Source: Haemonchus contortus (Eukaryota; Nematoda; Chromadorea; Rhabditida; Trichostrongylidae). From it: a stretch of 64,000 nucleotides of DNA. The stretch is taken from the NCBI GenBank assembly GCA_000469685.2, contig LS997562.1, positions 7,623,007 through 7,687,006 of the forward strand. The letters run 5' to 3'. The first letter of the stretch is position 1, and the number at the start of each line of letters is the position of its first letter. Of the stretch, positions 24,801 through 36,900 are shown one piece after another. The position numbers were made by a program, and so were the translations under genes. The notes under the pieces were generated by a model. That model ran no database searches. It was not told the DNA's origin and saw only the letters and a list, made by a program, of their open reading frames with translations.

Positions 24801-27800
24801 GATGACGGAGCTCGAAACTCCGGAATCCCTTCTGCACTTGCGTGTATAGGGCAATTCCGAGTACCTTCCTTTCCAAATGGCGTTGAGTAACGCTAACAGC
24901 ACGCTCATCCTGCCTTCGTAGAGCGAGTCTCTGAGGCGTGCACCAAGCAGGAAGGATAGCAGTGTCGAAAAGGTGAGCCCGGGGCCGAATATTCTTTGTC
25001 CTCTTCACTGCTCCATCGATCTTCTTGATTGCTCCCCCCGCGGTGTGTTTCCTTCTGCAGAGCTCCGGAGCTAGGTCGTTCATCATGTTGACTTCCCGAC
25101 TTGGATACACATAGCTAGAGCACTCGGAGATGTTCTTTCCGTTTAGCGTGAAGGGAGCTTCAGGCACCAATCCTGTTTTTCATGAATATCGTCTTCGTTA
25201 AGGTCAGTCTCAAGCCGACCCTTCCACAAGCACTATCAAACTCGGCCAGCATTCGTTCCGCCTGCTCGATATTCGCTGTTATAAGCACGATGTCGTCTGC
25301 AAAACAGAGGTGATGTAGGTAGCGGACGTTGACCTTCACTAACAATTCTTCCCATTCCAAATGACGCATGATATTTTCGAGAGCGGCACTGAAAAGTTTG
25401 GACGAATTGGTGTCGCCGTGTCGTAAACCTCTCTTCACGTTGATAGTGATTTCCTTGTAGAATGGTGAAATCCTGGTCGTGAAGTTATCGTAGAGCTCAC
25501 GAAGCATCCTTCTATATTGAGTAGGAACACCGTGGTTGCCCAGGGCTCACTTCTGTCTCAACGATGTCGAAGTCTTTCTTCGAATCGATAAACGTAAGAC
25601 AAAACGGCACTCTGTATTCTCGTGATACTTCAGTGAGTTCTCAAGAGTGTGGATACGATCGTTTGTACTGAACTCTCTCCGAAACCCGGCTTGCTCGCAT
25701 GGCTGTACTTCATCAAATATTCTGCTAATCCTGCTCAGGATGACATGAGTGAAGAGCCTGCACTTTAAAGAAAGAGGGCAGGTTGGGCGATAATTGCCAA
25801 CATCGTCTGGATCTCCCTTTTCATCCAGCGACACAGTCTTGCTAGTTTTCCACGACGTGGGCACTTTGCATTCCAACGGTTACCGCGTGATGAGCCTAGC
25901 TAGAGTTATGACGATGACTGGTGGAAGACTCTTCAGATGTTCTGGTTTGATTCTATCGGGACCGGAAGCCGTACAGTTCTTCGTCGATGTGATGGCATGT
26001 CGTATTCCGGAAGGGAGAACCGAAGGAGCGATATATTCGTCTTGCCTAAGATGGTGTGTAGGCAGGTAGACGTGGCTGTCAAAGAGATCTGAGTAAAAAT
26101 CGTAGATGACCTTCTCCATTGCCCTTCGAGATGCAGTGACTGTTCCGTCAGGACGACGAAGGGAGGTCATCTTGGTCTTGTAATTGGCGAAACTCCGTCG
26201 GGCTTTGCGAATGCTCTTCCTGCCGGCTTCGTCCATGGCTGCTGCTCTTCTCTCATTCAGATCTTCCGTTATCTCTTCTCTTCATTGCTTCGCAAGTTAA
26301 GACGTTTGTTGATGATTGGCTGTAGCTCGAGCGATTCCTCGCAGGTGTATCAGCTCGAGAGTCTCCGAAGAGAGTCGTCTCTTGGTTTCTTGTTGTCTCT
26401 CTGCTTTAGTAGCGCTATAGAAGATGTTCAACGAGCCGATTGTACTGTTCATCGATGTTGCCGATAACGGAGTCTTCCCATTTACTCGCAAGGGAAGCCG
26501 AGTGGTCCCAGTTGATGGAGGTTCTGGGGCTTCGTTTCCTAAACTTCATAGCTCTCTCTTTCTCTATGCACTGAGAAGCGGAATCTAGCTCGGAGGAGAC
26601 GATGTTCCGTTCACGTGTAGAACTTCGGAACAACAGCGACGTATGTCAGGCAAAATCTCCGATTGAAGATGATGTGGTCCATTTCATTATGGAACTGTCC
26701 ACCAGGTAACTCCCATGTCCTTCTCAAATGAGAGGGCTTCTGGAACTACGAGTTATCATGGATGGTGTGGGTCGTCATGATAAACTCGGACAGCCTTCCA
26801 CTCTGCTCATTCCATTCCATTCCATGAGGACTGATGTGGAGCTCTTCAGCCATTCTTATGGGGCCAATCTTAGCGTTAGAATGAAGTGATCATAAAAGAA
26901 CAATGAGGAGCATCGATAATCAGAATGATAATGCTTATAAGGAGAAGATGGTTAGACTGTTGACTACTATGCTATTTAATCAAACAACAGTCAATATCTG
27001 CTTCAAACAAACAGTATGACTTGGGTTTCTTATTTAGTTTCGACTCTCGGGAAGTATGGAAGAACTGCTCCTCGATAACGTACATTCGTGACCAGTCGAA
27101 TTGTGGTATGGTGACAGTTACATACATATTCTTTCTCTTTGATAAACAACTATGTTATGCGATCAATGTGAATCGTCCTTTGAAGCGCACCCACCTGAGT
27201 TCCGAACTAGCCAAATCTGAGCCCGTGTTTTGCGGCCATGCACAAAGTTTTGAAAGGTCAGAACAGTGATCCAAAGACATAACGAGTTCTAGATCTTCTC
27301 AGACATGTCCTCAAGCTGATGCCGGGTAGAAAAATAGTTTTGTTGGCCAAATTGAACAGTATCTAGTCTATTTCCTATGTAAGAGTATGAAGGTGACAGA
27401 GCAGTTTCAGTCGTTCCAGGGAGAAGTGTCCGTGTGCAGTGTGTAAAGAACTGTTTGAAACTTACCCAAGTCAAATATTGTTTTCATTTCTTCTGGAAAA
27501 TGTTGATGAGTGATACTGTTTACTTACTGTGTGCTGTTCTTCCATAGCTAAACGCTACATTTTGTTTTTTCCCTAAAAGTGTTACTGGACTCAGGAGCAG
27601 GGAAAAATGGTTTGAGACAACCTGCTCACTACGCTTTCAGTAACGTCTACATTGAATTGTATAATATTGTAATGTATTGTACTACCCTCCCATACCCTAC
27701 ATACCCTCCCCTGGCTAGCCTCAGGAAAGTCCTTTGTGAAGCCGTTCCCTGATAATTTCTGCCGATTCGGACATTTCGAGTGGCTTCCATATTCCATATT

Positions 27801-30800
27801 TAGCTAGTTCTGGGCTATTTACGGACGGGTGACATCGTTTCCATGTCATCTCCTCAAGCGCTGAGAATCGTCTTAGATAAGCAAAAGATCACCAGAATTG
27901 TTTTCCACACGAGCTATATCTTTCACTCCTATGCAATGCATTACAGGCTCATGCTGGGCTGTTTCTGCCGCTGAAACAATGTCCGATCGGATTTGCGTCC
28001 AGTCGAAAGGGAGAGTACAGGTCAGTTATCAGTCAAGTGTAGTTTAAATGGCATGTCAAATTGGAAGGGTTCTGAAATATGAAAGCCGAGAATTTGCAAG
28101 TTGGGAATGGAGAGGGAGAGATTTGCATTTCGGCACTGAAAGGGGCTGCCAAACAGTGAATGTTCTCGACCACTCATCATCATCATATACGTTTCCAATA
28201 TTATGAATAATATTGGAAACGTATATGATCTTTCTCAGAGCACGTATTCGCGATGGCTAAAATAAGCCAGCCAGCAAGAGCCAGCGTGCATTAGTAGTCC
28301 AACGCCATGAACGAGTCCATAAGCTTAGCTACTGGAAAAGGCATTCTTCGCAACAAATCCTTATTCTTGTGAGAGCTCTGAGAGTAAAAGCCCACTGGCT
28401 TTTCCGGCAAAACATTGAAATGCGTGATTTCAGCAGGGCAAAGTGTTTTACTAGTGAAAATTGAATTATATATTAGAGATACATATTCCAAGCGAGTTTC
28501 AGCTTTTGTAGGTAGAAATTAGCTTTCATAGAATGATGCGCTTTTGAAGTTATTCGTCCAAAGGAACCAGTTCCGCTACTACACACTCACAGGCAAAAAT
28601 CTCGAAAGCAGTGACAAACTCTGGTCAGTGTTCAAACCTACAAGCAAATACAATTAGACGCACTTTCGGCCTTCGAGCGGGTACAGAAAAATGGCACGAC
28701 GTTAGGTAGATGAGCTCTGCAATTCATAACTCTTAATGTCTGTCATATTCCGTTAAAAACACGGAGGCAAGATAAATAGGTTAGGGAAGCATATACTTTG
28801 AATAGCTCGAGTGAAAACTGTGCTCAGCGAAAGCGAACTCGAGATTTGTCCATTTTTTTACTATAAGCTTTCAGTTTCAGAAGTTGAGGTGTAAACAGTC
28901 TTCTGCTTTAGTAGCTGTCACCAGTAGCTTGTTACACATTCATTAAAATAGACTGGAAATTTTCGATTTTCAGAAAATGATTTCGGACGTCGATATCCTT
29001 GCTTGCTGTGGCAGAGAATGTGGAAGAGGGTAAGTTCATAATTAATCAAATAGCAGTTTGACCACCGAGTCACTGGGCAATTATTTAGCCTTACACCTCT
29101 TTTTTCTTCTTAAAGCCGAAATCGGCGTAATTCCGTCCAATCTTGAGCAATGTTCTGAAATATTTGTTTTACACTGCAAAAAATACAGTAGCAATCCTGT
29201 CAACTGGGGCAGAAAGGTCACGGTTGAAGTCGTGACCTTTCAACTTTCAATTTTCAGAAATTGTTTTTCTTTATTCCATCTCCCACAGCTGTTTTCAGTT
29301 GAGATCCTAGCTATATAAACGTGATGGTTGTGCATGAAGAGATTCACCTAATATGGGATTTTGAGTTGTGAAAGAAACCTTTTCAGAGTAATCACATTCA
29401 AAGAAGGGAAAAGTGATGTTCCATATACTGTACACCCACCGTTCTGTAATGTCTTTCTTACTCCTTCCATTCTTATTGGATGTAAGCCGCTTTCATAAAC
29501 TACTGAAACGTGGCCCAGCAACAATAGAAGATTTCACTTTGAGAAAAAACTTTTCAACGCTCTCTACTTCCTATTTCTTTGCTTCTCTTTCAAAGAGTGT
29601 CCTTGGAAACCTCTGATCATTTACCTTCACACATCTGCGCTATTCAATTCGATTGCAGGTGCAATGGAGGAATGGATCACAAGGCCTGGGAATACGTGAA
29701 AGAGTTTGGCGTGGTCACTGGAGGACGATACCAGGAAAAGGTACATGGAAAAAGTGTGATAAAAGAGTACCTGAGCCTTTTCTTTCGAAAATGATCTTCT
29801 AAGAATTCTTTGCCCCAGTACTTACCGAAAATACCTGTCAGGACGTCAGGACATCTATGAGCACTATCTACAAATACATCTATGGGACATGTTTTCAGGG
29901 CGTCTGCAAACCTTATCCACTCCACCCGTGCGGAAATCACGGGGGAAAGTTCTGGAGCTGCCCTAGAGATCATTCATTCAGAACACCAGCGTGTAAGAAG
30001 TATTGTCAGTATGGATATGGAAAGCGATATGAAAAGGATAAGTCCTACGGTACGCTTATGATTAGCTCTTTTGAAAACTGTCAGCATGTTTCCATTTTAT
30101 TATCGTACAACAGTAGTTGAAGTGAGCTGTTATTGGCCGCCGATCTATGCTTGAAACCCAGTTTTTAAATTTGTTCTCTGCAAACTCTGGCTATGCTCTG
30201 TTTCCAGTTAAATCGGTATACATTCTGGATGAAGATGAGAAAGCAATCCAAAGGGAAATGATGAAGAATGGGCCAGTTCAAGCGGCTTTCATCACTTATG
30301 AGGACTTCTCCTTTTATAGGAGAGGAATATATGTGGTGAGGTTTCTTGGGAATTATTCTAATACCCTTGCATGCATCAACGTCAGCACCCCGGCTCATCT
30401 CACTGATCTGAATGTTGAGAAAAGTTAAGGCTCGCGACTAGGGGTAATGAATATACAGGATGCGCCATAATATATATATTTACTTTGGTGCTCTCAATTC
30501 GTTAGATTTTGAAAAACGGTGGAGCTTCGTAGACATCCACTAGCCGTTCCGTCTTTGCGCACATTTGGTGAGTCCCTTTCCGGAACCGCTCCTCGTTTCA
30601 ATATTTCCCACACTGACAGTCCTTCGAATTGCGATGCGTAGACAGCTCAGCGGCAAACCTCAAGACGGTCGTCCTGCCTCACAACAACCCTTTTTCCGAA
30701 TAGAATTGCTTGGGAAGGAGCAAAAAAACCTGCAGAAATGCGAGAAATATGACTGCTAATTTGTTTGTATGTTCTACTCCGATGAGAACAGTCTACCGCG

Positions 30801-32984
30801 AGTGAACACAATTGTATCCAGATAAGATTTGAGAGCTCTATCAGCTTTTTGACGAGAAGAATTCAGAGAGAAAAAGAAAATGCCGTACGCTACTTGCGCG
30901 CAGCACGCTTCGACAAGCCTTTTTTTGATTAAAGTGTATGCAGCGTGAAAGAAATGTTGAGATCCCATAGTATACATATATTTCACAATTCGAGTGCTGT
31001 AGCGACTAAGATGAGTTAGATCGCTTCTCATTGCCATTTTCCCTCTTTGATGATAGTCTTTGCTGGAATCTTTACCAACAGAGCGATATCTCAAATTTTG
31101 GTTGGAAAAAGTACAAAACTTGATCCAAAACTCTTTAAGAAGGGTCTTTTTAAAAGGTTGCAGCTGAGGGTCAAATGTGTGTTTAGGGATACAATTGAAA
31201 GCTACGGCGCACTTGTTCACGAATGGGAAAATGGGAAGATGAGTGGTGAGGAAATGTTCGCGACTTTGTCCCTGCTTCCAATCCTCTTACGAATTTCCCG
31301 GACCACAGCGTGATGGGTAGCTGGATATAGTCCATACTGGAGAGGAAAGCCTGCGCTTCAAAACGCACCACTGTTACTGTTCCTGATAAATCAATGAAAA
31401 AAGTCCGGGCTAGTGTTTCTCAAGAAACTCTGCGTGCCACCGTCGATGAGTAGCGGGAGCGTCTTCGAGCTATAATTATTAGAGGAGACGGTTATATAAG
31501 ATGACCGTGTGTTGGTTTTGTAGACATGATGCATAGTAAATAACCCACATGTATTCACCATGTATCAACATGAGCTGCTCTTTTTGTAGCCCAATTCTTT
31601 TGTTACCATATTTATGGCCCACCCTGTATATATGGATATGGATATCCCTGTAGTATTGGAGAGGGATTCTAGCCATAAATCAGTTCCCAGTGATGTTGCC
31701 TGCGGCCGGTCGAGGAGATCTTGTCTTCCAAAACTTCAAGCTCAAAAGTACTGCTTGAAGGGATTCAGGAAATAGGTAAAGGATCTCGGGGTGAAGGTGA
31801 TAATGCGGACTATTAAATATATGTAGAATCGGCAACTAGGATGCAGATCCACTATCGGAGGAAAAGGTTTCAGGTGTTAGCTGTTGCCTTACCTTCTCAA
31901 TGAGCCTGAAAACCCATGCATAAGTAAATTTTCGTCAGGGAACGCACTAAACTGAACTAGAACTACTTTAGTCGTTCTCCTAGCTCTATGAGTTTTTCCA
32001 TTCCCTTACAGCCCATGCGCTCTGTGGTGTCACTGCATTCAAGTGCAATTGCATTGTTGATCACTGAGCAAATTAAAGAAACCACACTTTATTTTGCAGC
32101 ACTCATATGGCCGGCAAAGAGGCGCACATGCTGTAAAAGTCGTTGGTTGGGGAGTCGAAAATGGCACAAAGTACTGGAATGTTGCCAACTCGTGGAGTAC
32201 TGATTGGGGAGAAGACGGTATTACTTCTGTTGTTCCATTTTTACTACAAAAGAAAAACATTTGATTAGCGTAACAAGGAACAATTAGAGAGGCTGCTGCT
32301 TCCGTTTCTGATATGGAAACGTGCAGATTTGTACTTGTGCTTCAGAAGGGAATAGGTCTAACACATGCGCACAACCAAATAGCCTTAAGCTTTTTACCAT
32401 TCCATTGCGTCTACTTCAACGGTCGACAGGTCATAAAAGAGGGTTAATGTGGACCGAGTACGGCTTCTCAGGGCTTTCTTACAAACTCAGTTCGGTCGGT
32501 CTTCTGCTTGCGACGGTGACAAAATAATAAAAATTGGGAAGCTCCCAAAATTTTTGCTTCCCGTATGTAAAGGTAGCTAGGGGGGACTTGATAAAAAAGA
32601 AACAGAATTAGCGCAAGAAGATATTAGAAAAATTTCATCTTTGGTTTCATTTTAAACTTCTTTATCTTCATTTCTATTCGCTACACCTGAACATACAGTA
32701 GCTCGGAAAGGTGTCCAGCCAGGTCTCGAGCACTAAAACCTTTGCAACTACTTATCGAATATACTAATATTATTGAACCAATCGTCCTAAACCGCGCTTA
32801 TCAGCTGGCTCTGATAGCAATTATCACACAGCACGCTGTGTTCAATATCTTCCTTAATTATGAGGAAAAGCAAATGTTTATCCATTTTTCGAGAATTTTC
32901 CTTTTAGGTTACTTCCGTATCCTACGTGGAGTGAATCACTGCGAATTTGAATCGTACGTCGTCTCAGGAGAATTTAGACTCTAA
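21861..32984 (+). CDS. Cathepsin B-like cysteine protease (gene C)
   Basis: Complete 348-residue preprocathepsin B. Exons: 21861-21866, 22931-22991, 23674-23768, 23962-24092, 27038-27105, 27947-28020, 28974-29029, 29659-29740, 29899-30049, 30208-30335, 32100-32217, 32908-32984. The signal peptide is [15 protein letters not shown] and the propeptide starts at about residue 23 (EELLAQP). The mature junction is IPESFDSR. Cys123 lies in [10 protein letters not shown], His294 in RGAHAV and Asn314 in NVANSW. The occluding loop reads CGNHGG, so the second loop His is replaced by Gly206. That should weaken carboxydipeptidase docking and favour endopeptidase action (inference from human cathepsin B). 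The S2 position is Tyr340. Residue 311 is Asn, where the other copies have Thr or Ile (YWNVANSW). The gene spans 11 kb, the longest in the array, because introns 1, 4 and 10 hold mobile-element relics. The frame is nevertheless open throughout, so it looks functional. Confidence 0.9.
22275..22790 (+). mobile_element. Mariner N-terminal fragment
   Basis: It starts with an end resembling the 2165-3079 family (TAGGTTGATCCATAAG). It encodes a mariner helix-turn-helix region at about 22540-22680: [20 protein letters not shown], the usual mariner pattern of TTRELAxxLGxxxSTIxRxL. The frame then meets a stop and no catalytic domain follows, so this is a truncated copy. It lies in intron 1 of cathepsin gene C. 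Confidence 0.65.
24500..26890 (-). mobile_element. RTE-clade retrotransposon, decayed
   Basis: Read on the minus strand from 26890 down, the order is as follows. Endonuclease C-terminal blocks come first ([16 protein letters not shown] near 26650-26700). The pre-RT region follows ([13 protein letters not shown] near 25950), then RT blocks ([22 protein letters not shown] and the catalytic [10 protein letters not shown] near 25280-25310). The C-terminal WAGHV...LNRSLG region and the closing DRDEWRRY near 24540 complete it. Several frame breaks split it into five main frames, so it is inactive. The 5' end is truncated. It lies antisense in intron 4 of cathepsin gene C and accounts for most of that intron. 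Confidence 0.85.
28182..28229. repeat. Perfect hairpin, 21-bp arms
   Basis: Arms at 28182-28202 and 28209-28229 are exact reverse complements (ATCATATACGTTTCCAATATT) around a 6-base loop. It lies in intron 6 of gene C. It could be a small fold-back repeat or a transcribed stem; no family was recognised. Confidence 0.8.
30456..31626 (+). mobile_element. Mariner-superfamily element (ITmD37-like), decayed
   Basis: A 1171-bp element between TA dinucleotides (30454-30455 and 31627-31628), with inverted ends CAGGATGCGCCATAA and CAGGGTGGGCCATAA. The + strand near 31310-31490 gives a transposase C-terminus with stops. The block [11 protein letters not shown] is followed by [20 protein letters not shown], matching the usual VWSxLExKAC...LRxxVExxxxRLRxxI pattern after the last catalytic Asp. 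The rest is too decayed to follow. It lies in intron 10 of cathepsin gene C. It is a different subfamily from the 15185-16453 element. Confidence 0.7.
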
Positions 32985-33015
32985 CCTTGTGTCTACAACA
33001 GTGTACTGCATGGAC

Positions 33016-33021
33016 AATAAA
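33016..33021 (+). other. Poly(A) signal of gene C
   Basis: AATAAA lies 32 bp after the gene C stop codon. Confidence 0.8.
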
Positions 33022-33797
33022 TAATGTTGTACTGTTTAGTTACTACTGTGGTTTACAATCATTTCTGCCCAATCAAAAAGAAGTCTAATTGAGGTCAGAT
33101 TCATGAGTCACACTCTCACGAGGGCTTTGAATTCGAAATCGAATATTGACCGACGGTACCTCATCTGGAAGAAAAAAAAATGATAGGGTAAGAGCCTCGT
33201 TTACCCTTTCTCGTGTTAGTTGCTCATCTGTTCGGATGGAACGCTAAACGGGCGGTCGTTTTTGAAGCCGATAGATATTCGCATTTTCATCCCCAGCTGC
33301 TTATAACCAAACACAGTTTGTCATACATTTCCCGGGAGTAGGTTCAGCTCTGAAACGATGCTAGACAGTAAAAGAACAGTTACATTTACACACCGCCTGG
33401 TCGAAATTCAACAAAAGGGTCAAGGCGCCACGAACCGACTGATTCTAGCCTATGACCAAACATTCGATACGGGAAACTCGTAACTAACATTTAATTGAAA
33501 CCTATTATCTTTCACCAATAAAAGCCTATCACAGACATCACGTTCGAGTAGACTCCGCATAATGATCCTATTGAGGACATCGACGTTCGATTTGCTGAAC
33601 ATTTCCCCTCCTACCACGTATTCCATTTCGTCATGCATGAGTGTCTAATGGTGTTATGACTGCAAAAAATGTTTTGACCGCTGAATGATAGCTGTTGAGC
33701 CATGGAGAACATAGCACCTGACACGTATATGTTTTTTGTTCCGTAATTCAGCACTAATAAGAAGGGTTGAAGTATAGATTGTCCTGGTATGCAGCAT
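33022..33797. other. C-D spacer, no gene recognised
   Basis: No exon or mobile element was recognised. Near 33680 a block (CTGAATGATAGCTGTTGAG) matches the distal gene B promoter (CTGAATGATAACCGTTGAG at about 7184), so the spacer holds duplicated distal promoter sequence. Confidence 0.5.
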
Positions 33798-33906
33798 GAT
33801 AAAACAGTGTTCGAGATAAGGGGTGACACATTCCCCATTTTGCTTTATATCTATATAAAAGCAATCTTGCACGAACTAATTAATTCACTGAACGACAGGA
33901 CTAAGG
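33798..33906 (+). promoter_or_regulatory. Gene D promoter: GATA pair and TATA box
   Basis: GATA sites start at 33798 (GCATGATAAAAC) and 33815 (CGAGATAAGG), 17 bp apart. The second is 92 bp before the ATG. A clear TATATAAAAG lies at about 33852-33861. The block GATAAAACnnTGTTCGAGATAAGG is almost shared with gene B. This is the best-preserved promoter in the array. Confidence 0.65.
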
Positions 33907-36900
33907 ATGATGGTTAGTTGTTAATTTTCCTTTTCCTTCGAATAAAGCCTCTGCTTAACTCAATGGACACCAGTTCCCGTCCATATTATGGATTCTTCAA
34001 AATGAATGGATACTGTATTAATATAAATGGAAAGTAAATAGAAATTTCGGTCGGTCCCCCTTTTTTGGGGTTGATTAATATCCGTTCAGCTTAGCATTAT
34101 CGTTTGTAAGGGTGCTAGCTCTTTTGAGTACCTTGCTAGGAAGACCGCTGTACAGCAGTAATTTCACCCTTTCAAACAAGCCCTGTTTTATTCACGATAC
34201 AATAGTGGAATGAAAGGTTTGGTTGGCCTAGACGTACTGCAAGGTAATTTTGGATGGCATATCATCTTCGGAACACTTCTGAACTTTTTAATTTTTATTT
34301 TTTTTTGTTTTCTGGCACATTGTTCAACAGTCCACATATTTATTATTCATCTACAACATAGTGAAGAGGTTTGGGTAGTTTTCGATACATCGTTTGTGAA
34401 TCTCTTCGTTGTCTGATAAAAGAAGCATATCGACCTCTGATTGATGTCAGCTACTTCTCTATATTCTTCTCAGCTGTCAGGAAAGAGAGAGGTGATAATT
34501 CGTTGCTGCAAAAATAAAAAAGGGGAGGGGGGGGGGGCAAGGGAATGGATGAGAAACAAGTAAAGTTTCAGCCAAGCGCCTCCGATTCTTTCTCAATTCT
34601 CTATCTTTTCTATCTTCGCACTGTGTTGTTAGTACGATAGTGATATTGCTGCTGCTCCGTGATTGGGATTCGCGGGAATTGAGCCACTGTTACATGCAGT
34701 ATTGTCTCGCTCAAAGTACCTCATTCACCCTCCGGTATCCATGATGGACAGCATTTGGAGGCCCGATGAAAATGTAAAAGAAGAAAAGCGAACTGCCACA
34801 GTGCGGGCTTCTTCCCGAGATAAAGCGCCAAGTATACCGCGCCAAGATTTCAAAATCAAGTATACCATCTATTCCCAGTTGTTTCTTTTGGGTATTCTCG
34901 CCCCTATCTTATTACTTTCCGAACAACCTCAGCTTTGAAGAATTTTAACCGGTGATTCCTTAAAATAGGGGCTCCAGATGTCATTGCGAAACTGATATAT
35001 TCATGTCCATCAGAGAACGCACTAACTAACAGACCTCTCCAGTTTGCGAAAGCCGACGACACCATCAGGCAAATGACGGAAGTGCAAAGCAAAAATTCTA
35101 CCTTGTCTTTCGTTAACTGGTTCGGGTTCACATGCCAACCATTGCTTATACCTTTTTGTTAACGAAAAAGTGTGCGTGCCATACAAGATTTGGTTTTTTA
35201 ATCATTCTTATGGCGGATCCTTTCGCTTCACAACATCATGCGTGCCTGTGGACTTCAGAGCCCAATAGGAAGTGGAAAAAGTGTAAGCAAATCTGTACAT
35301 TATGTCCATCTTTCGAAAAGAATTTTGGTAACGCTGAGTTTCGGAAACCCATTGGCAAGGTAGGCAAGAAGCTCTAGTGGATGAGTTCGATGCAACTACG
35401 AAGTTAACTACATAGACTTAGACTTAAACGTAGCCTTATAGTTGCTTCCCCTTCAAGCTCAGCATAGTTACCGAGTACTAATGGTACTAGAGTTTCTGTT
35501 TCGTCCTGAGTGTAGGAAATTTCTTTTCTGAAGTATAGGTTGCTAGGAATCTGATTGTTCCAGTACAAAAGTCTATATTTTCAGTTTTTACTCATTTTCT
35601 CCGTCTTCTTTGCCATCGGTTCGTCTCAAGAGGTGCACACAATAGGTAAGAGAGGCTTCATGGTTTTAACATTTTCTCTGCTATGTTGTTAGGACTACTT
35701 ATATACTGCTTCCATCCTCACAGTTTCAAAATGCTGAGTTGGTTGTGTAGTCGAATGAAGTGTCCTCATCGCTGATCTCATCAAATTTCCACTTTTTTTC
35801 CTATGAAACGTCTTGAAGTATTGGCCTGGCTTAGATTCTTCATCAAGGACAAGTATAGTCAAGTAGAATACGTTCATTTTCAAAATTCTCAAAGAAGAAT
35901 TTGATTACTATCTTTTTTCAGGAGTTCCGTATATTTTGATTAGAAGGAGCTAATCCATCACTGTGCAAATAGTGCCTTCCATTAGTCGAGCATAGGTCTT
36001 GGAGTATTTAATGGATTAAAAAACGGGATAAAGATACATAAATATCATGCATGCCACAGAGATTATGCCTTTTTTGTCCTGCTGCTGTACGAAAATCAAA
36101 TGAAAACATCGTACAATTCAACGGCTAGCTCCCAGCTCAATGAATCGTGATATCAGACGAACACCAAAGCGACCGTTAAGTCGATGAAGTGAAAAAGATT
36201 TCTGCAGGCTAAAAATGAATGCATCTCGAACGATGGGGGCTTCTGAACTGTTTTTGGCTGTTGAAGACGATGGATAAAACAAGAGTTGTTTACATCCGAG
36301 GAATTCGATAATCAGTTGTGCGAAAAGTGGTGGATTACAGATGATGAGATAAAGCTCCTGGGGTTCTGAATTTCAAGCTCTAGCCTATGAACATGGAGTA
36401 AAAGTACATGCTCCCTCCATCGATCTTGGTTCAGTCACAATCAGCCTTTACTCCATCCTAAAAAGAGATCAATATTGGTCTTTAAACAATTTTATCCATG
36501 GATACATGCATATGTTCAAAAAAGAGCTCTCTTATATATACTGGGAAGTACATATTTTTATGGTGCACTCCCAATTCATTGCACAATCATAGATTTTCAG
36601 AGGAGCTTCTTGCTCAACAAACTTCAGACGATTCTGATACGCTAACTGGTGAAGCGCTTGTGGAATATGTGAACAAGCATCAACCATTTTTCAAGGTTAG
36701 GGTTTGTAATTTTATAATTTTTCCGTAATGTTCCCTAATTTCGGTCCACAGTTATGGGCCTCGGTACTTACGGGTGCTTCCACATGTTTGAAGTGCTTTC
36801 CCTCTGTAGTATAGTTCCTTGTTGTCTCATTTTATTTCATGTAAAGGAACTATTCTCACCTCAGACCTTATTTGAACTGAATTTCCGGCCGAATACTATC

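Noticed and set aside
36060..36480. Possible decayed Tc1/mariner in gene D intron 2
   Set aside because: A few words recall a transposase N-terminus, but frames are broken and no inverted repeats were seen.
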